From contig NZ_LMSD01000014.1 in NCBI RefSeq assembly GCF_001428045.1, positions 1 to 64,000 of the forward strand: a stretch of 64,000 bases of DNA. Direction: 5' to 3'. A program made the translations under genes and the position numbers. The notes below the pieces were generated by a model. The model ran no database searches and had not been told where the DNA came from. It saw only the letters and a program-made list of their open reading frames with translations. This DNA is from Paenibacillus sp. Soil750. GTDB taxonomy: Bacteria > Bacillota > Bacilli > Paenibacillales > NBRC-103111. This document shows positions 53,620 to 61,984 of this stretch, piece by piece; position 1 is the first letter of the stretch, and each line of letters starts with the position of its first letter.

Positions 53620-54801
53620 TTGGCGGTTTCCATGGAAGACACAACAGACTGGCGCAAATTACAACAAGAGATTGTGGAAGCCGCGCCCTCTCTTGGTATT
53701 GATAAGATAGGCTTCACTTCGGCGGAGCCGTTTCACGCCTTGAAAGACATCCTTCTCCGCCACAGGGAGAAGGGTTTCGAATCCGGCTTCGAGGAGCCGG
53801 ACATCGAGAAGCGGGTACATCCCGAGCTGAGCTTCGACTCGCCGCGCTCGATCATCTCGATCGCCGTCGCGTACCCGTCGAAGCTCTCGAACCCGCCCCG
53901 ATCTGAGCCGGGGGCGTATCGGGGCATGATCTCACGCTCCTCTTGGGGGAGCGACTACCACGACGTGCTTCGCGATCGGCTCGCGAAGCTGGAAGCCTTC
54001 ATCGCCGAGCGCGTGCCGGAGGCGAGACTGCAGAGCATGGTCGACACCGGTGCCCTCGTCGACCGCGCTGTCGCCGAACGTGCCGGCATCGGCTGGAGCG
54101 GCAAAAACTGCGCCGTGATCACCCCCGAATGGGGGTCGTGGGTGTATTTGGGCGAAATGATCACGAACATCCCGTTCGAATCCGATATAGGTATTATGGA
54201 CCAGTGCGGAGACTGCACGATTTGCATCGATGCCTGTCCAACAGGGGCGCTAGTCGGCCCAGGGCAGCTCAATTCGAGCCGCTGCATCTCGTTCATCACA
54301 CAGACCAAAGGGTATGTGGATGACGAATACAAACGCAAAATCGGCAACCGACTCTACGGCTGTGATACGTGCCAGGTCGTCTGCCCGAAGAACAAGGGGA
54401 TGAACTGGACGCATCATCCCGAACTGCAGCCTGACCCGGAGAAGGTCAAGCCGCTGCTCATTCCCTTGCTCACGATGTCGAACAAGGATTTCAAAGAGCA
54501 GTACGGGCGCATTGCGGCTTCCTGGCGCGGCAAAAAGCCCATCCAGCGCAACGCGATCATCGCGCTGGGCAATTTCAAGGACCGCACAGCGGTGCCGGTC
54601 TTGAGTGATCTGCTGCGGAGCGACCCTCGCCCGGAAATTCGGGCTACCGCAGCGTGGGCGCTGGGGCGCATCGGCGGTGAGGAAGCTTTCGCCGCTTTAA
54701 CTAAAGCTGCTGCGGCTGAACAAGAGCCGCAGGTGAAGACGGACATCGAGAAAGCCATAGCTGTACAGAACAGTCAAGCAGTGGCCGTACAGGAGGAATA
54801 A
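53620..54801 (+). CDS. queG: Epoxyqueuosine reductase
   Basis: A 393-residue cobalamin and 4Fe-4S enzyme that reduces epoxyqueuosine to queuosine in tRNA. The ferredoxin-like cysteines are in CGDCTICIDACPTGAL and CDTCQVVCPKNKG, and HEAT-like repeats fill the C-terminus (AVPVLSDLLRSDPRPEIRAT). TTG at 53620 is chosen for the AGAGGTGA 4-5 nt upstream; ATG at 53632 is the alternative. The DNA of residues 60-200 is more GC-rich than its flanks. It sits 1 bp before the Ogt gene. Confidence 0.93.
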   Translation: MAVSMEDTTDWRKLQQEIVEAAPSLGIDKIGFTSAEPFHALKDILLRHREKGFESGFEEPDIEKRVHPELSFDSPRSIISIAVAYPSKLSNPPRSEPGAYRGMISRSSWGSDYHDVLRDRLAKLEAFIAERVPEARLQSMVDTGALVDRAVAERAGIGWSGKNCAVITPEWGSWVYLGEMITNIPFESDIGIMDQCGDCTICIDACPTGALVGPGQLNSSRCISFITQTKGYVDDEYKRKIGNRLYGCDTCQVVCPKNKGMNWTHHPELQPDPEKVKPLLIPLLTMSNKDFKEQYGRIAASWRGKKPIQRNAIIALGNFKDRTAVPVLSDLLRSDPRPEIRATAAWALGRIGGEEAFAALTKAAAAEQEPQVKTDIEKAIAVQNSQAVAVQEE

Positions 54802-54802
54802 G

Positions 54803-55339
54803 ATGAAACAGCAGCAAGAAACGGTCGTGCTCACCTATACCGAGATCGACTCGCCCATCGGTCCTCTCGTGCTTGTGGCATCCCCACAGGGCCTCTGCAA
54901 AGTCGAGTTCGGTACCTATGAGGAGAATCGAGAACAACGTGAACAGTGGGCAAGTCGTTGGTATGGGGCGTTTGAGCTAAGCGAAAATGCGAAGCAGCTA
55001 GCATCCGTAGCTGAGCAATTAACGCAGTATTTTAAAAGAGAACGAGAGAGCTTTGAAGGGGATCTGGATTTACAAGGAACGGAGTTCCAAAAGCGAGTAT
55101 GGCTGGCCTTGCAAACGATCCCTTATGGGGAGACAGCATCCTATAAACATATAGCGGAAGCGATTGGTTCGCCTAAAGCTGTTAGAGCCGTAGGGGGAGC
55201 GAACAATCAAAATCCCATTCCTGTCATTATTCCATGTCATCGGATCATTGGGGCAAACGGCGATCTTGTGGGTTATGGCGGGGGACTTCCGACCAAAGTG
55301 CACTTATTAGATTTGGAACAACGAACATTGCTATCCTAG
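54803..55339 (+). CDS. ogt: Methylated-DNA-[protein]-cysteine S-methyltransferase
   Basis: A 178-residue suicide repair protein that takes the alkyl group from O6-alkylguanine. The acceptor Cys is in VIIPCHRIIG; the HTH part (GETASYKHIAEAIGSPKAVR) precedes it. AGGAGG lies between it and queG, one base after the queG stop, so it is the second gene of that operon. Confidence 0.95.
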   Translation: MKQQQETVVLTYTEIDSPIGPLVLVASPQGLCKVEFGTYEENREQREQWASRWYGAFELSENAKQLASVAEQLTQYFKRERESFEGDLDLQGTEFQKRVWLALQTIPYGETASYKHIAEAIGSPKAVRAVGGANNQNPIPVIIPCHRIIGANGDLVGYGGGLPTKVHLLDLEQRTLLS

Positions 55340-55373
55340 AAGTTCAACAATTACAACATGTGGAGTGAATCCT

Positions 55374-56405
55374 ATGAAATATGTGCATTTGGATTCGGTG
55401 GAGTCTGGTCAATACCTGGGACGTACGATATATGCCAGCAATGGGGCAATTTTGCTTTCGGAGAATGTGCAGCTAACCGTGTTTATGATCAATACGCTGA
55501 ATCGAATTGGCGTGACGATGATTTATATCAAAGACCCGAACCTAGAAGATGTGGAGATCCCAGAAATCCTATCGGATGAAACGAAGCGCCTTGTCATGAC
55601 ACAGATGGGGCAGACGTTCGCGTCTATTCAGTCAGGGAAAGATTTCAACTCGCGCAACGTTAGCATGTCCATCAACACACTTTTAGATGAGATTATGAAA
55701 AATCGTGATGTCCTCGTACAGCTGAACGATATTCGGACGCAGGATAATCAAATGTATATCCATGCCATGAATGTCTGCATGATGGCTGTGCTCATCGGAA
55801 TGAATATGGGAATGAATGCGACCCAATTGAAAGATCTCGCTATGGGAGCGCTTCTGCATGATATTGGGAAAGTGGAGCTGCTCACAGACGATGAATCGGA
55901 GGATCCGCGGCGACATCATACGTGGCGTGGGTTTGAGCTTTTGAAGAATAAGCGTGAGTTCAATCTGCTCATTGCACATGTGGCCTTTCAGCATCATGAG
56001 GCACTGAATGGAGAAGGCGTTCCGAGAGGGATCATGGGCGATGATATTCATCTCTATGCCAAAATAACGGCCGTCGCCAATATGTACGACAACTTACTCT
56101 TTGATATGTCTGCAGGACGCCGCAAGTTGCCCCATGAAGCCTGTGAATACATGCTGGCATTGGCGGAGACGAAGCTGGATCGCGATGTGTTGATTCAATT
56201 TTTGAAAATTGTTTCGATTTATCCGACAGGAACTTCGGTGCGGTTGACGAATCGGGAGACTGGCGTTGTCGTTGGTCAGCATAGAGGACTTCCCACGCGT
56301 CCGATTATTCGGATTGTGAAGCAGGATGCCACAGATAAAGTGTTGGACATCAAAGAGATCGATCTGGCGAAAGAAACAACTTTATTCATTGAACAAGTTC
56401 TTTAA
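55374..56405 (+). CDS. HD-GYP-like phosphohydrolase
   Basis: A 343-residue protein. An N-terminal region (1 to about 115) without known motif leads to an HD domain related to HD-GYP c-di-GMP phosphodiesterases: HAMNV, LLHDIGKVELL, HHTWRGFELL, FQHHEALNGEGVP. The GYP Tyr is replaced by Val, and the late metal ligand usually seen in AxDxYD reads AVANMYDNL, Asp to Asn. Activity on c-di-GMP is therefore uncertain. ATG at 55374 is chosen for the TGGAG 8 nt upstream. It sits 35 bp after ogt. Confidence 0.8.
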   Translation: MKYVHLDSVESGQYLGRTIYASNGAILLSENVQLTVFMINTLNRIGVTMIYIKDPNLEDVEIPEILSDETKRLVMTQMGQTFASIQSGKDFNSRNVSMSINTLLDEIMKNRDVLVQLNDIRTQDNQMYIHAMNVCMMAVLIGMNMGMNATQLKDLAMGALLHDIGKVELLTDDESEDPRRHHTWRGFELLKNKREFNLLIAHVAFQHHEALNGEGVPRGIMGDDIHLYAKITAVANMYDNLLFDMSAGRRKLPHEACEYMLALAETKLDRDVLIQFLKIVSIYPTGTSVRLTNRETGVVVGQHRGLPTRPIIRIVKQDATDKVLDIKEIDLAKETTLFIEQVL

Positions 56406-56483
56406 TTTGTAAACCGTGGAACAGAAATGATATGATAGAACAAGCATTCTATTCTAAATATGTACAAGCAGGGGGCACAGGTT

Positions 56484-56705
56484 ATGTGGAGTTATTTAAT
56501 TCCCATTCTCACATTGATTGCAGGTTTGGTTGGCGGTTTCTTTATTGGTGTATTCTATTTGAAGAGACAGCTGGAATCCATGCAAAACAATCCTGAAATG
56601 CTAGCCAAAATGGCGAAGCAAATGGGCTACAACATGAATAAGCAACAATTGAATAAAGCACAACAAATGATGAAGAACCAAAATTTTAACCAAAAGCGGA
56701 AATAA
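56484..56705 (+). CDS. UPF0154 (YneF-like) small membrane protein
   Basis: A 73-residue protein with one N-terminal membrane helix (SYLIPILTLIAGLVGGFFIG) followed by a basic, Gln/Asn/Met-rich tail (NPEMLAKMAKQMGYNMNKQQ), the pattern of the YneF/UPF0154 family of unknown function. ATG at 56484 follows AGGGGG with proper spacing. Confidence 0.9.
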   Translation: MWSYLIPILTLIAGLVGGFFIGVFYLKRQLESMQNNPEMLAKMAKQMGYNMNKQQLNKAQQMMKNQNFNQKRK

Positions 56706-56730
56706 GAAATAGGGTGGAGTGGTAGAGAAG

Positions 56731-57318
56731 ATGGCATCCATCGATTATAAAAATGGATTAGTCGCAGAAAATCGCGAGCAGATTGAAAGTCATGTCCGTG
56801 AAATTTTGCGACTGATTGGTGAAGATGTAGATCGTGAAGGTCTGTTGGATACGCCAGCTCGTGTAACGCGTATGTATGAAGAAATTTTTGCAGGATATGC
56901 AGCAGATCCTCGCGAAGTACTTGGTGTTACTTTTGATGAACAGCATGAAGAGCTTGTTATCATCAAAGATATCGTTTACTACAGCCAGTGTGAGCACCAT
57001 ATGGCGCCTTTCTTTGGCAAAGTCCACGTTGGTTACTTACCTAGCGGTAAAGTGGCCGGTCTCAGTAAATTTGCTCGTTTAGTTGATGTCGTTACACGCA
57101 AGCTGCAGGTACAAGAACGTATTACCTCTGAAATTGCCGACATCCTATTCGATGTGCTTAAGCCGCATGGCGTCATGGTTGTCGTTGAAGGCGAGCATAT
57201 GTGCATGTGCGCAAGAGGCGTGAAGAAATACGGCAGTCAAACCGTAACTTCTGCTGTGCGCGGCTCCTTCCGTAAGGATGCAACACTGCGTTCGGAATTT
57301 CTATCTTTATTAAAATAA
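56731..57318 (+). CDS. folE: GTP cyclohydrolase I
   Basis: A 195-residue enzyme that turns GTP into 7,8-dihydroneopterin triphosphate, the first step of folate synthesis. Zinc and substrate residues lie in [19 protein letters not shown] and [18 protein letters not shown] at 56731 is chosen; an in-frame GTG at 56719 lies inside the ribosome binding site. No folate partner gene is adjacent. Confidence 0.95.
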   Translation: MASIDYKNGLVAENREQIESHVREILRLIGEDVDREGLLDTPARVTRMYEEIFAGYAADPREVLGVTFDEQHEELVIIKDIVYYSQCEHHMAPFFGKVHVGYLPSGKVAGLSKFARLVDVVTRKLQVQERITSEIADILFDVLKPHGVMVVVEGEHMCMCARGVKKYGSQTVTSAVRGSFRKDATLRSEFLSLLK

Positions 57319-57328
57319 TAAGAGCACC

Positions 57329-57376
57329 GGGGAATGTGCACCAAGACAATGGTCTTGTGCATCATTCCCTTTTTTC
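57329..57376 (+). terminator. Rho-independent terminator of folE
   Basis: GGGAATGTGCACCAAGAC pairs with GTCTTGTGCATCATTCCC over a 4-nt loop (small mismatches), followed by TTTTTTC. Confidence 0.9.
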
Positions 57377-57579
57377 AGTTGTGCATCAGGTTAGGCTTGT
57401 TGGGGCATGGAGAATATAGTATTCTTTTAAAAATATAATCCTTCTGTATCAGGGGGTCGAATGGTGACTATCGTACATGCTCTCGCATAAACTGATAGCA
57501 GTGTGAGGAATCGCCCCAGCAGCAGGATACAGGTGAGATCGGCGCCCTACAGCGCTAGAGGGCTAGAGGAGGCAAGCAT

Positions 57580-58905
57580 ATGAACAACATAAGGAAATAT
57601 CGGCCTGGTGAGGCAGCTTCCTCGAAATGGAGTGAAGAACGGGATGAATTTGAACGGGATTATGCAAGGTTGATTCAGTCACCGACCTTTCGGCGTCTAC
57701 AAGGGAAATCTCAGGTGTTCGGGGCCGGCTCGGGAGATTACTATCGGACTCGTCTGACGCACTCCTTGGAGGTCGCACAGATTGCGCGAGAAGTGGCGAA
57801 GCGTTTAGAGCGGACGAATCCCTTTTTGAGCAAAAGAGAGCATCCAGGCCTGATCATCGATCCGACCGTGGTCGAGTGCGCATCCATTGCGCATGACTTC
57901 GGTCACCCGCCTTTTGGACATAAGGGCGAAGAGGTGCTCAATCATATCCTAATGAAGGATCACGGCTTGAAATATGAGGGTAATGCGCAAAACTTCCGGA
58001 TCCTCATGTTTCTTGAAAAACGAGCAGGCAGCGAGAGTGGTCTGGATCTGACGTCAGCTGTGCTTCTTGGTATTAATAAATATCCCTTCCTCATTGAGGA
58101 AGAAGGGCGTCTGAAGGGCGTATATGGCGCGGAGTGGGACGTTATTCGTGAGTTGCGTGACATTTGGAAAATGCCAGTGGGCTGCTCCACATTGGAAGCG
58201 CAGTTGATGGACCTCTGCGATGATATTGCGTATTCTACGCATGATATCGAGGATGGCATTCGGGCAGGCAAAATTCAAATGAACGCTACCTTTTTCGAGG
58301 ATCAACGATTGATTCGACATCTCGTGATGGAGATATTGAACGATCCCAATCAGCATAAGTTTGGCTGGGAGCAAGTTGATATCGAGCAGATGGTGCGGCG
58401 CGTGCTGCACGATTATTTGGAGCAATGGGAGCTCATATTTGCAGAGTGCAACCGCGAGGAATCGCGGACGCGCAGAGAGATGAAAGCGCGCTGGGTCAGC
58501 TCATTCGCGAGTCGCCTCGATATTATCGATGACACGGAACGAAGCTGGAAGAAGGTCGCCCTCGTCAAAGACGGCGCAGAGGATATGGATCTCCTACGGA
58601 CGATGGAGATCCTCAAGAAGCTGGCGTGGGTCACGCTGATCAAGGATTTCCGCGTCCTGCGCCTGCAAAAGCGCAGCGAGATCATCGTCGAGCGTCTCTG
58701 GGACAGCTTCATCGATAAGGACAAAGGGCAGTGGATCATCCCGCCCGACTGGATCGATAGCTACGAGCGGCGCAGCATCAACAGCAACTGGAGCTGGCCG
58801 CGCTTCGTCGCGGACTACATCTCGGGCATGACCGATGCCTATGCCGAGAAGGTATATGCAGAGCTGTTTGCGAGCAAATCGGGCTCGATATATGAGATGG
58901 ATTGA
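57580..58905 (+). CDS. dgt: dGTP triphosphohydrolase
   Basis: A 441-residue HD-domain enzyme of the dGTPase family. The metal site is in LTHSLEVAQIAREV and SIAHDFGHPPFGHKGE; the DIAYSTHDIEDGIRAG helix holds another ligand. It converts dGTP to deoxyguanosine and triphosphate, limiting dNTP pools. AGAGGAGG lies before the ATG. The 261-bp gap before it (57319-57579) holds the folE terminator and no feature I recognise. Confidence 0.93.
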   Translation: MNNIRKYRPGEAASSKWSEERDEFERDYARLIQSPTFRRLQGKSQVFGAGSGDYYRTRLTHSLEVAQIAREVAKRLERTNPFLSKREHPGLIIDPTVVECASIAHDFGHPPFGHKGEEVLNHILMKDHGLKYEGNAQNFRILMFLEKRAGSESGLDLTSAVLLGINKYPFLIEEEGRLKGVYGAEWDVIRELRDIWKMPVGCSTLEAQLMDLCDDIAYSTHDIEDGIRAGKIQMNATFFEDQRLIRHLVMEILNDPNQHKFGWEQVDIEQMVRRVLHDYLEQWELIFAECNREESRTRREMKARWVSSFASRLDIIDDTERSWKKVALVKDGAEDMDLLRTMEILKKLAWVTLIKDFRVLRLQKRSEIIVERLWDSFIDKDKGQWIIPPDWIDSYERRSINSNWSWPRFVADYISGMTDAYAEKVYAELFASKSGSIYEMD

Positions 58906-59130
58906 GTGGGGGCGTGCCCATTCAACTTCTGTCTGCATGTAGCTGTGAGCGGCTGCAGGTAGCCACATGTAACCACTCCGCCAACCCACTTTCACGAACT
59001 AGCCGCCCGCCAGCGGCTATAGTTAGCTAAAGGCAATGACAATCAGCTACAGGAAGCTATAAGCAGCCACAAGCATCAGCAAATACCTTACAAGTAACCA
59101 GCCACCCCACTTCCACCAACCAGCCGCCTC
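58906..59130. repeat. Degenerate GC-rich duplication in intergenic gap
   Basis: CCAACCCACTTTCACGAACT, followed by AGCCGCC (about 58980-59007), recurs as CCACCCCACTTCCACCAACC, AGCCGCC (about 59102-59129) 122 bp later with several substitutions. Between them AGCTAC/AGCTAT-type words repeat. It forms the first half of the 566-bp gap 58906-59471, which has no gene. Confidence 0.4.
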
Positions 59131-59139
59131 CCATCGCTA

Positions 59140-59328
59140 ATGGATGGATTTTATACAGCTAATCTATCTAGTTTTTCACATTTTAGATGATTAGATGGAT
59201 TTCCTGTAGTTAATTTAGCGGTTATAAGGGGAAATGGCGGAAATTGCAACATTTAGCTGTACTTTTTCCATTTAAATTTATTATTTGATGAGATAAGCAG
59301 AAATTAGCTGTAGGTTTTCCAGTTAAAT
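59140..59328. repeat. AT-rich intergenic repeats, locus D
   Basis: Four copies of the motif: TGGATGGATTTTATACAGC (59141-59159), TTAGATGGATTTCCTGTAGT (59191-59210, then TAATTTAGC), TTTAGCTGTACTTTTTCC (59252-59269, then ATTTAAAT) and AATTAGCTGTAGGTTTTCC (59302-59320, then AGTTAAAT). The last is nearly identical to the copy at 759-782. Confidence 0.65.
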
Positions 59329-59374
59329 CGCGTCGCAGGAGCATACGGTTGAGAAGTTGGCCAATTTGGGGATG

Positions 59375-59404
59375 AGAGGTAAGCGCTGCTTACCTCTTTT
59401 TGTA
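59375..59404 (+). terminator. Rho-independent terminator
   Basis: AGAGGTAAGC pairs with GCTTACCTCT over a 3-nt loop, followed by TTTTTG. Plus-strand terminator, about 470 bp downstream of dgt; nothing else on the plus strand lies between. Confidence 0.8.
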
Positions 59405-59438
59405 TAGGTTCATATAGGTATGCAAGCCGGTAAATGGC

Positions 59439-59468
59439 CAAAAAAAATACCGACCTCATCAGAGGTCG
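59439..59468 (-). terminator. Rho-independent terminator of hydrolase gene
   Basis: On the minus strand CGACCTC pairs with GAGGTCG over a 4-nt loop, then GTATTTTTTTT. It follows the stop of the hydrolase gene at 59472 directly. Confidence 0.85.
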
Positions 59469-59471
59469 ATT

Positions 59472-60497
59472 TTATAGGGAGGAGGGAATACCAGCGTTAA
59501 CGTGCTCGGATGTGGCCGATGGTTCAATACTGCCGAGGAAGTCCATCGTGCGGCTCACATACGTTTTGGGCTCAGCGCGATACAGAAGTTCATGCTGTGC
59601 GTTAGGAAGAATCCATAGCTTAGAAGCGGTGTTGTGTTGTTGCTTGAACATAGCCTCGACTAAAACATGAGGAGCCTTGTTATCATTTGTGCCATGAATC
59701 ATGAAGATCGGCATCTCATATGACGTTGTGGTCACTTTAGTGAAGGGCACGTCGTGCAAGCTTACGCCATTAAGTAAAGGAAAGAATAAACGGACAAGTG
59801 GGAGAGAAGGGTACTTTGGCAGATGTACGACTTGATTCATATTTTGATAAAGGGTGTCTGAGTTCAGCAGAAATGTGCTGTCTAGGATCATCCCTGAAAT
59901 ATCTCCGTTTTGCTGTAGAGCCGTCTGTAAGGCAGTGCCTGCCCCCATGGAAAAGCCCCAAATAAAAATCGAACCGCCAGTGGATTGTTTGATGTAATCA
60001 ATGGCCCCAAGCAGCTCTTGGGATTCCTGAACACCGCCGGTCATGAGGCGACTACTAGTAGGATTCACGTAGCCATAGTCAAACATGAGAACGTTATACT
60101 GCTTTTTATGAAGCTCGCGGGCTAAGGTGTACAAAGGAACCCATTCTTCTTCACGATTGCCTCCATAGCCATGTGAGAAAATGACAGTTTTACTCGAGCC
60201 TGCTGCTGCGATGAACCAGCCATCTAAGTTGGATTTACCGTTTAGACTGGGAAATGAAATGTTCGTATAAGGAAGTCGGACAGCTTTCATCGGATTCGAA
60301 TGTAGAGGCTCAATATGTGGCCTAGCCAAGGTCCAAGCAATGTAAGCGTGGAAGATGAGTACGACTGAGGTGCATAGTATTAATAAAACTAAAAAAGTGG
60401 TGGCGATTAGCTTTTTCCTGCGTAAAAAAGGTTGTGTAACCTGATCAAGAGTGGGTTGCAGCGATCCCGTTACAGGATTTAGTGTAGTTGTAGACAT
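59472..60497 (-). CDS. Membrane-anchored alpha/beta hydrolase
   Basis: A 341-residue serine hydrolase. An N-terminal membrane helix (IATTFLVLLILCTSVVLIFH, about 31-50) places the catalytic domain outside. The HGYGGN oxyanion loop, nucleophile elbow WGFSMGAG, and late IHGTNDNKAP (Asp) and NAQHELLYRA (His) give a full triad. This branch (YqkD-like, DUF-type hydrolases) has no known substrate. GGGAGG precedes the ATG. Confidence 0.85.
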   Translation of the reverse strand: MSTTTLNPVTGSLQPTLDQVTQPFLRRKKLIATTFLVLLILCTSVVLIFHAYIAWTLARPHIEPLHSNPMKAVRLPYTNISFPSLNGKSNLDGWFIAAAGSSKTVIFSHGYGGNREEEWVPLYTLARELHKKQYNVLMFDYGYVNPTSSRLMTGGVQESQELLGAIDYIKQSTGGSIFIWGFSMGAGTALQTALQQNGDISGMILDSTFLLNSDTLYQNMNQVVHLPKYPSLPLVRLFFPLLNGVSLHDVPFTKVTTTSYEMPIFMIHGTNDNKAPHVLVEAMFKQQHNTASKLWILPNAQHELLYRAEPKTYVSRTMDFLGSIEPSATSEHVNAGIPSSL

Positions 60498-60794
60498 CGA
60501 TGAAGCCTCCCTCCGTGAAAATGTGTATGTGAAATTCTGCTAGTTAGAGGTGTAAAATAGGAAGGGAGAGTTAATTGTTTAAATATTCTGATAAGTGTTG
60601 CTGTACTTTAATATTATTCTGAATGCGCTTTCAAGTCAATGTAGATGCGGCATTTGTAAGCCTATTGTAACGGTTCTGTAATAATGGGAAAAAGAGGCGT
60701 TTGACCTTTACGGTTCTACGTAGTTTGGTTATACTGAACATAACAAGGTTTCATATAGTGAAACAGTTTGGCTTATAAAGGTGGTGACTCTTCT

Positions 60795-61538
60795 ATGGAA
60801 GATGGCAAGCTGACCGTGCGTGCTGTTGAGCGCGCTTTAGATATTATGCTTTGTTTCACGGGGGCGTCCGAGTTGACGTTAACCGAAATTGCTACACGTG
60901 TGCAGCTTCACAAAAGCACCGTGCATCGGCTTCTCGCATCGCTTGAAGGCAAGGGCTTCATCATGCGTGATGAAGCGACGGATAAGTACAGACTGGGCTA
61001 CCGGCTCTGGGAGCTTTCGGCTAACCTGTCCAAAGAGGGAGACCCCGGCATCATTCTGTTGCCGGAGATGGAACGGCTGCGCGATCAGCTCGGCGAAACG
61101 ATCTCGCTGTACGTGCAGGACGGCCTTGTGCGCGTGCGCATCCAAGCCGTGCAGAGCAACCATGCCATTCGCCGTGTGGCCCCTGTCGGGGCGCGAATGC
61201 CTCTTTACGTCGGCGCCTCGAGCAAGGTGCTCGTCGCCTTTGCTGAGCCAGGGCTGCTGGAGCAGTTGCTAACCTCGGCCGACTGGCCGACAGGGTTAGA
61301 CACGCAGGCATACCTGCAGCAGCTCAGCGACACAAGACGCGCGGGCTTCGCCACGAGCGTCGAAGAGCGCGAGCCTGGCGCGGCTGCTGTGTCCGCGCCG
61401 ATTCTTGACCGCGGCGGCCGACTAGTGGCCGCCCTGGCGGTCTCGGGTCCAGCGAACAGGCTCACGCTGGAGCTGATGCAAGAGCAGGCGCCGACGATTA
61501 TGGAGGCGGCGCGCCGGATGGGCACGATGCTGCGCTAA
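60795..61538 (+). CDS. IclR-family transcription regulator
   Basis: A 247-residue regulator: winged-helix N-terminus (TVRAVERALDIMLCFTGASE, TLTEIATRVQLHKSTVHRLLA) and the C-terminal effector domain (PVGARMPLYVGASSKVLVAF, GAAAVSAPILDRGGRLVAAL). ATG at 60795 is chosen for the AAAGGTGGTGA upstream; an in-frame TTG at 60768 is less likely. The target is not evident; neighbours are a hydrolase and a cation efflux gene. The 3' half is more GC-rich than its flanks. Confidence 0.92.
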   Translation: MEDGKLTVRAVERALDIMLCFTGASELTLTEIATRVQLHKSTVHRLLASLEGKGFIMRDEATDKYRLGYRLWELSANLSKEGDPGIILLPEMERLRDQLGETISLYVQDGLVRVRIQAVQSNHAIRRVAPVGARMPLYVGASSKVLVAFAEPGLLEQLLTSADWPTGLDTQAYLQQLSDTRRAGFATSVEEREPGAAAVSAPILDRGGRLVAALAVSGPANRLTLELMQEQAPTIMEAARRMGTMLR

Positions 61539-61583
61539 GCACCTGCAGTCGTCTTAACTCGCATTTACGCCAAGAATAGCGAG

Positions 61584-61768
61584 TAAAGCAAGAAATAAGC
61601 ACTTTCAATCACCTTAACTCGTGGGATATCACGAGTTTATCTCAAATAAGCACTCGAGGAGTGCTTATTTCCCGTGTTTGCGCTCAAAAAGGCACATAAA
61701 GCAGGAAATAAGCACTTTCAATCACCTTAGCCCGCGATATCCCGCAGGTTTATCTCAAATAAGCACTT
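61584..61768. repeat. 113-bp-spaced direct repeat with hairpin
   Basis: TAAAGCAAGAAATAAGCACT, then TTCAATCACCTTA, at 61584 recurs with few changes at 61697, and both copies end in GTTTATCTCAAATAAGCACT. Between them AAATAAGCACTC, GAG, GAGTGCTTATTT (61644-61670) is a perfect 12-bp inverted repeat, and CTCGTG/CACGAG (61619-61636) a smaller one. Part of the 446-bp gap 61539-61984, whose right half (61770-61984) is a CAT/CCC-rich stretch without a convincing gene. Confidence 0.75.
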
Positions 61769-61984
61769 TCCACAGCTCTATCTCTCAAATAGTCGAACCC
61801 CAGGATATCCCAGATAACATTCCACATCACCTCACCATCCCCATCGTAGTCACCGTCATCATCACACCGTTTCGTCGCATTGCCATCCCTATCCCCATCC
61901 ACTCAGTAATCCCACTACCTACCAACATGGACGGATGCTTTGCCGCTGAAAAGCCATACTAAATGTGGGAAGGGAGTGGAAGTC

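Noticed and set aside
53943..54323. Long Arg-rich plus-strand frame inside queG
   Set aside because: It is a shifted reading of GC-rich queG DNA; the queG frame has the Fe-S motifs.
57400..57570. Riboswitch or structured leader upstream of dgt
   Set aside because: Some short complementary words are seen but no known riboswitch core and no expression platform next to the start.
61621..61962. 113-codon frame after the IclR gene
   Set aside because: It runs through the direct repeat and a CAT/CCC-rich stretch, lacks a ribosome binding site and reads as low-complexity Ile/Pro/Ser sequence.
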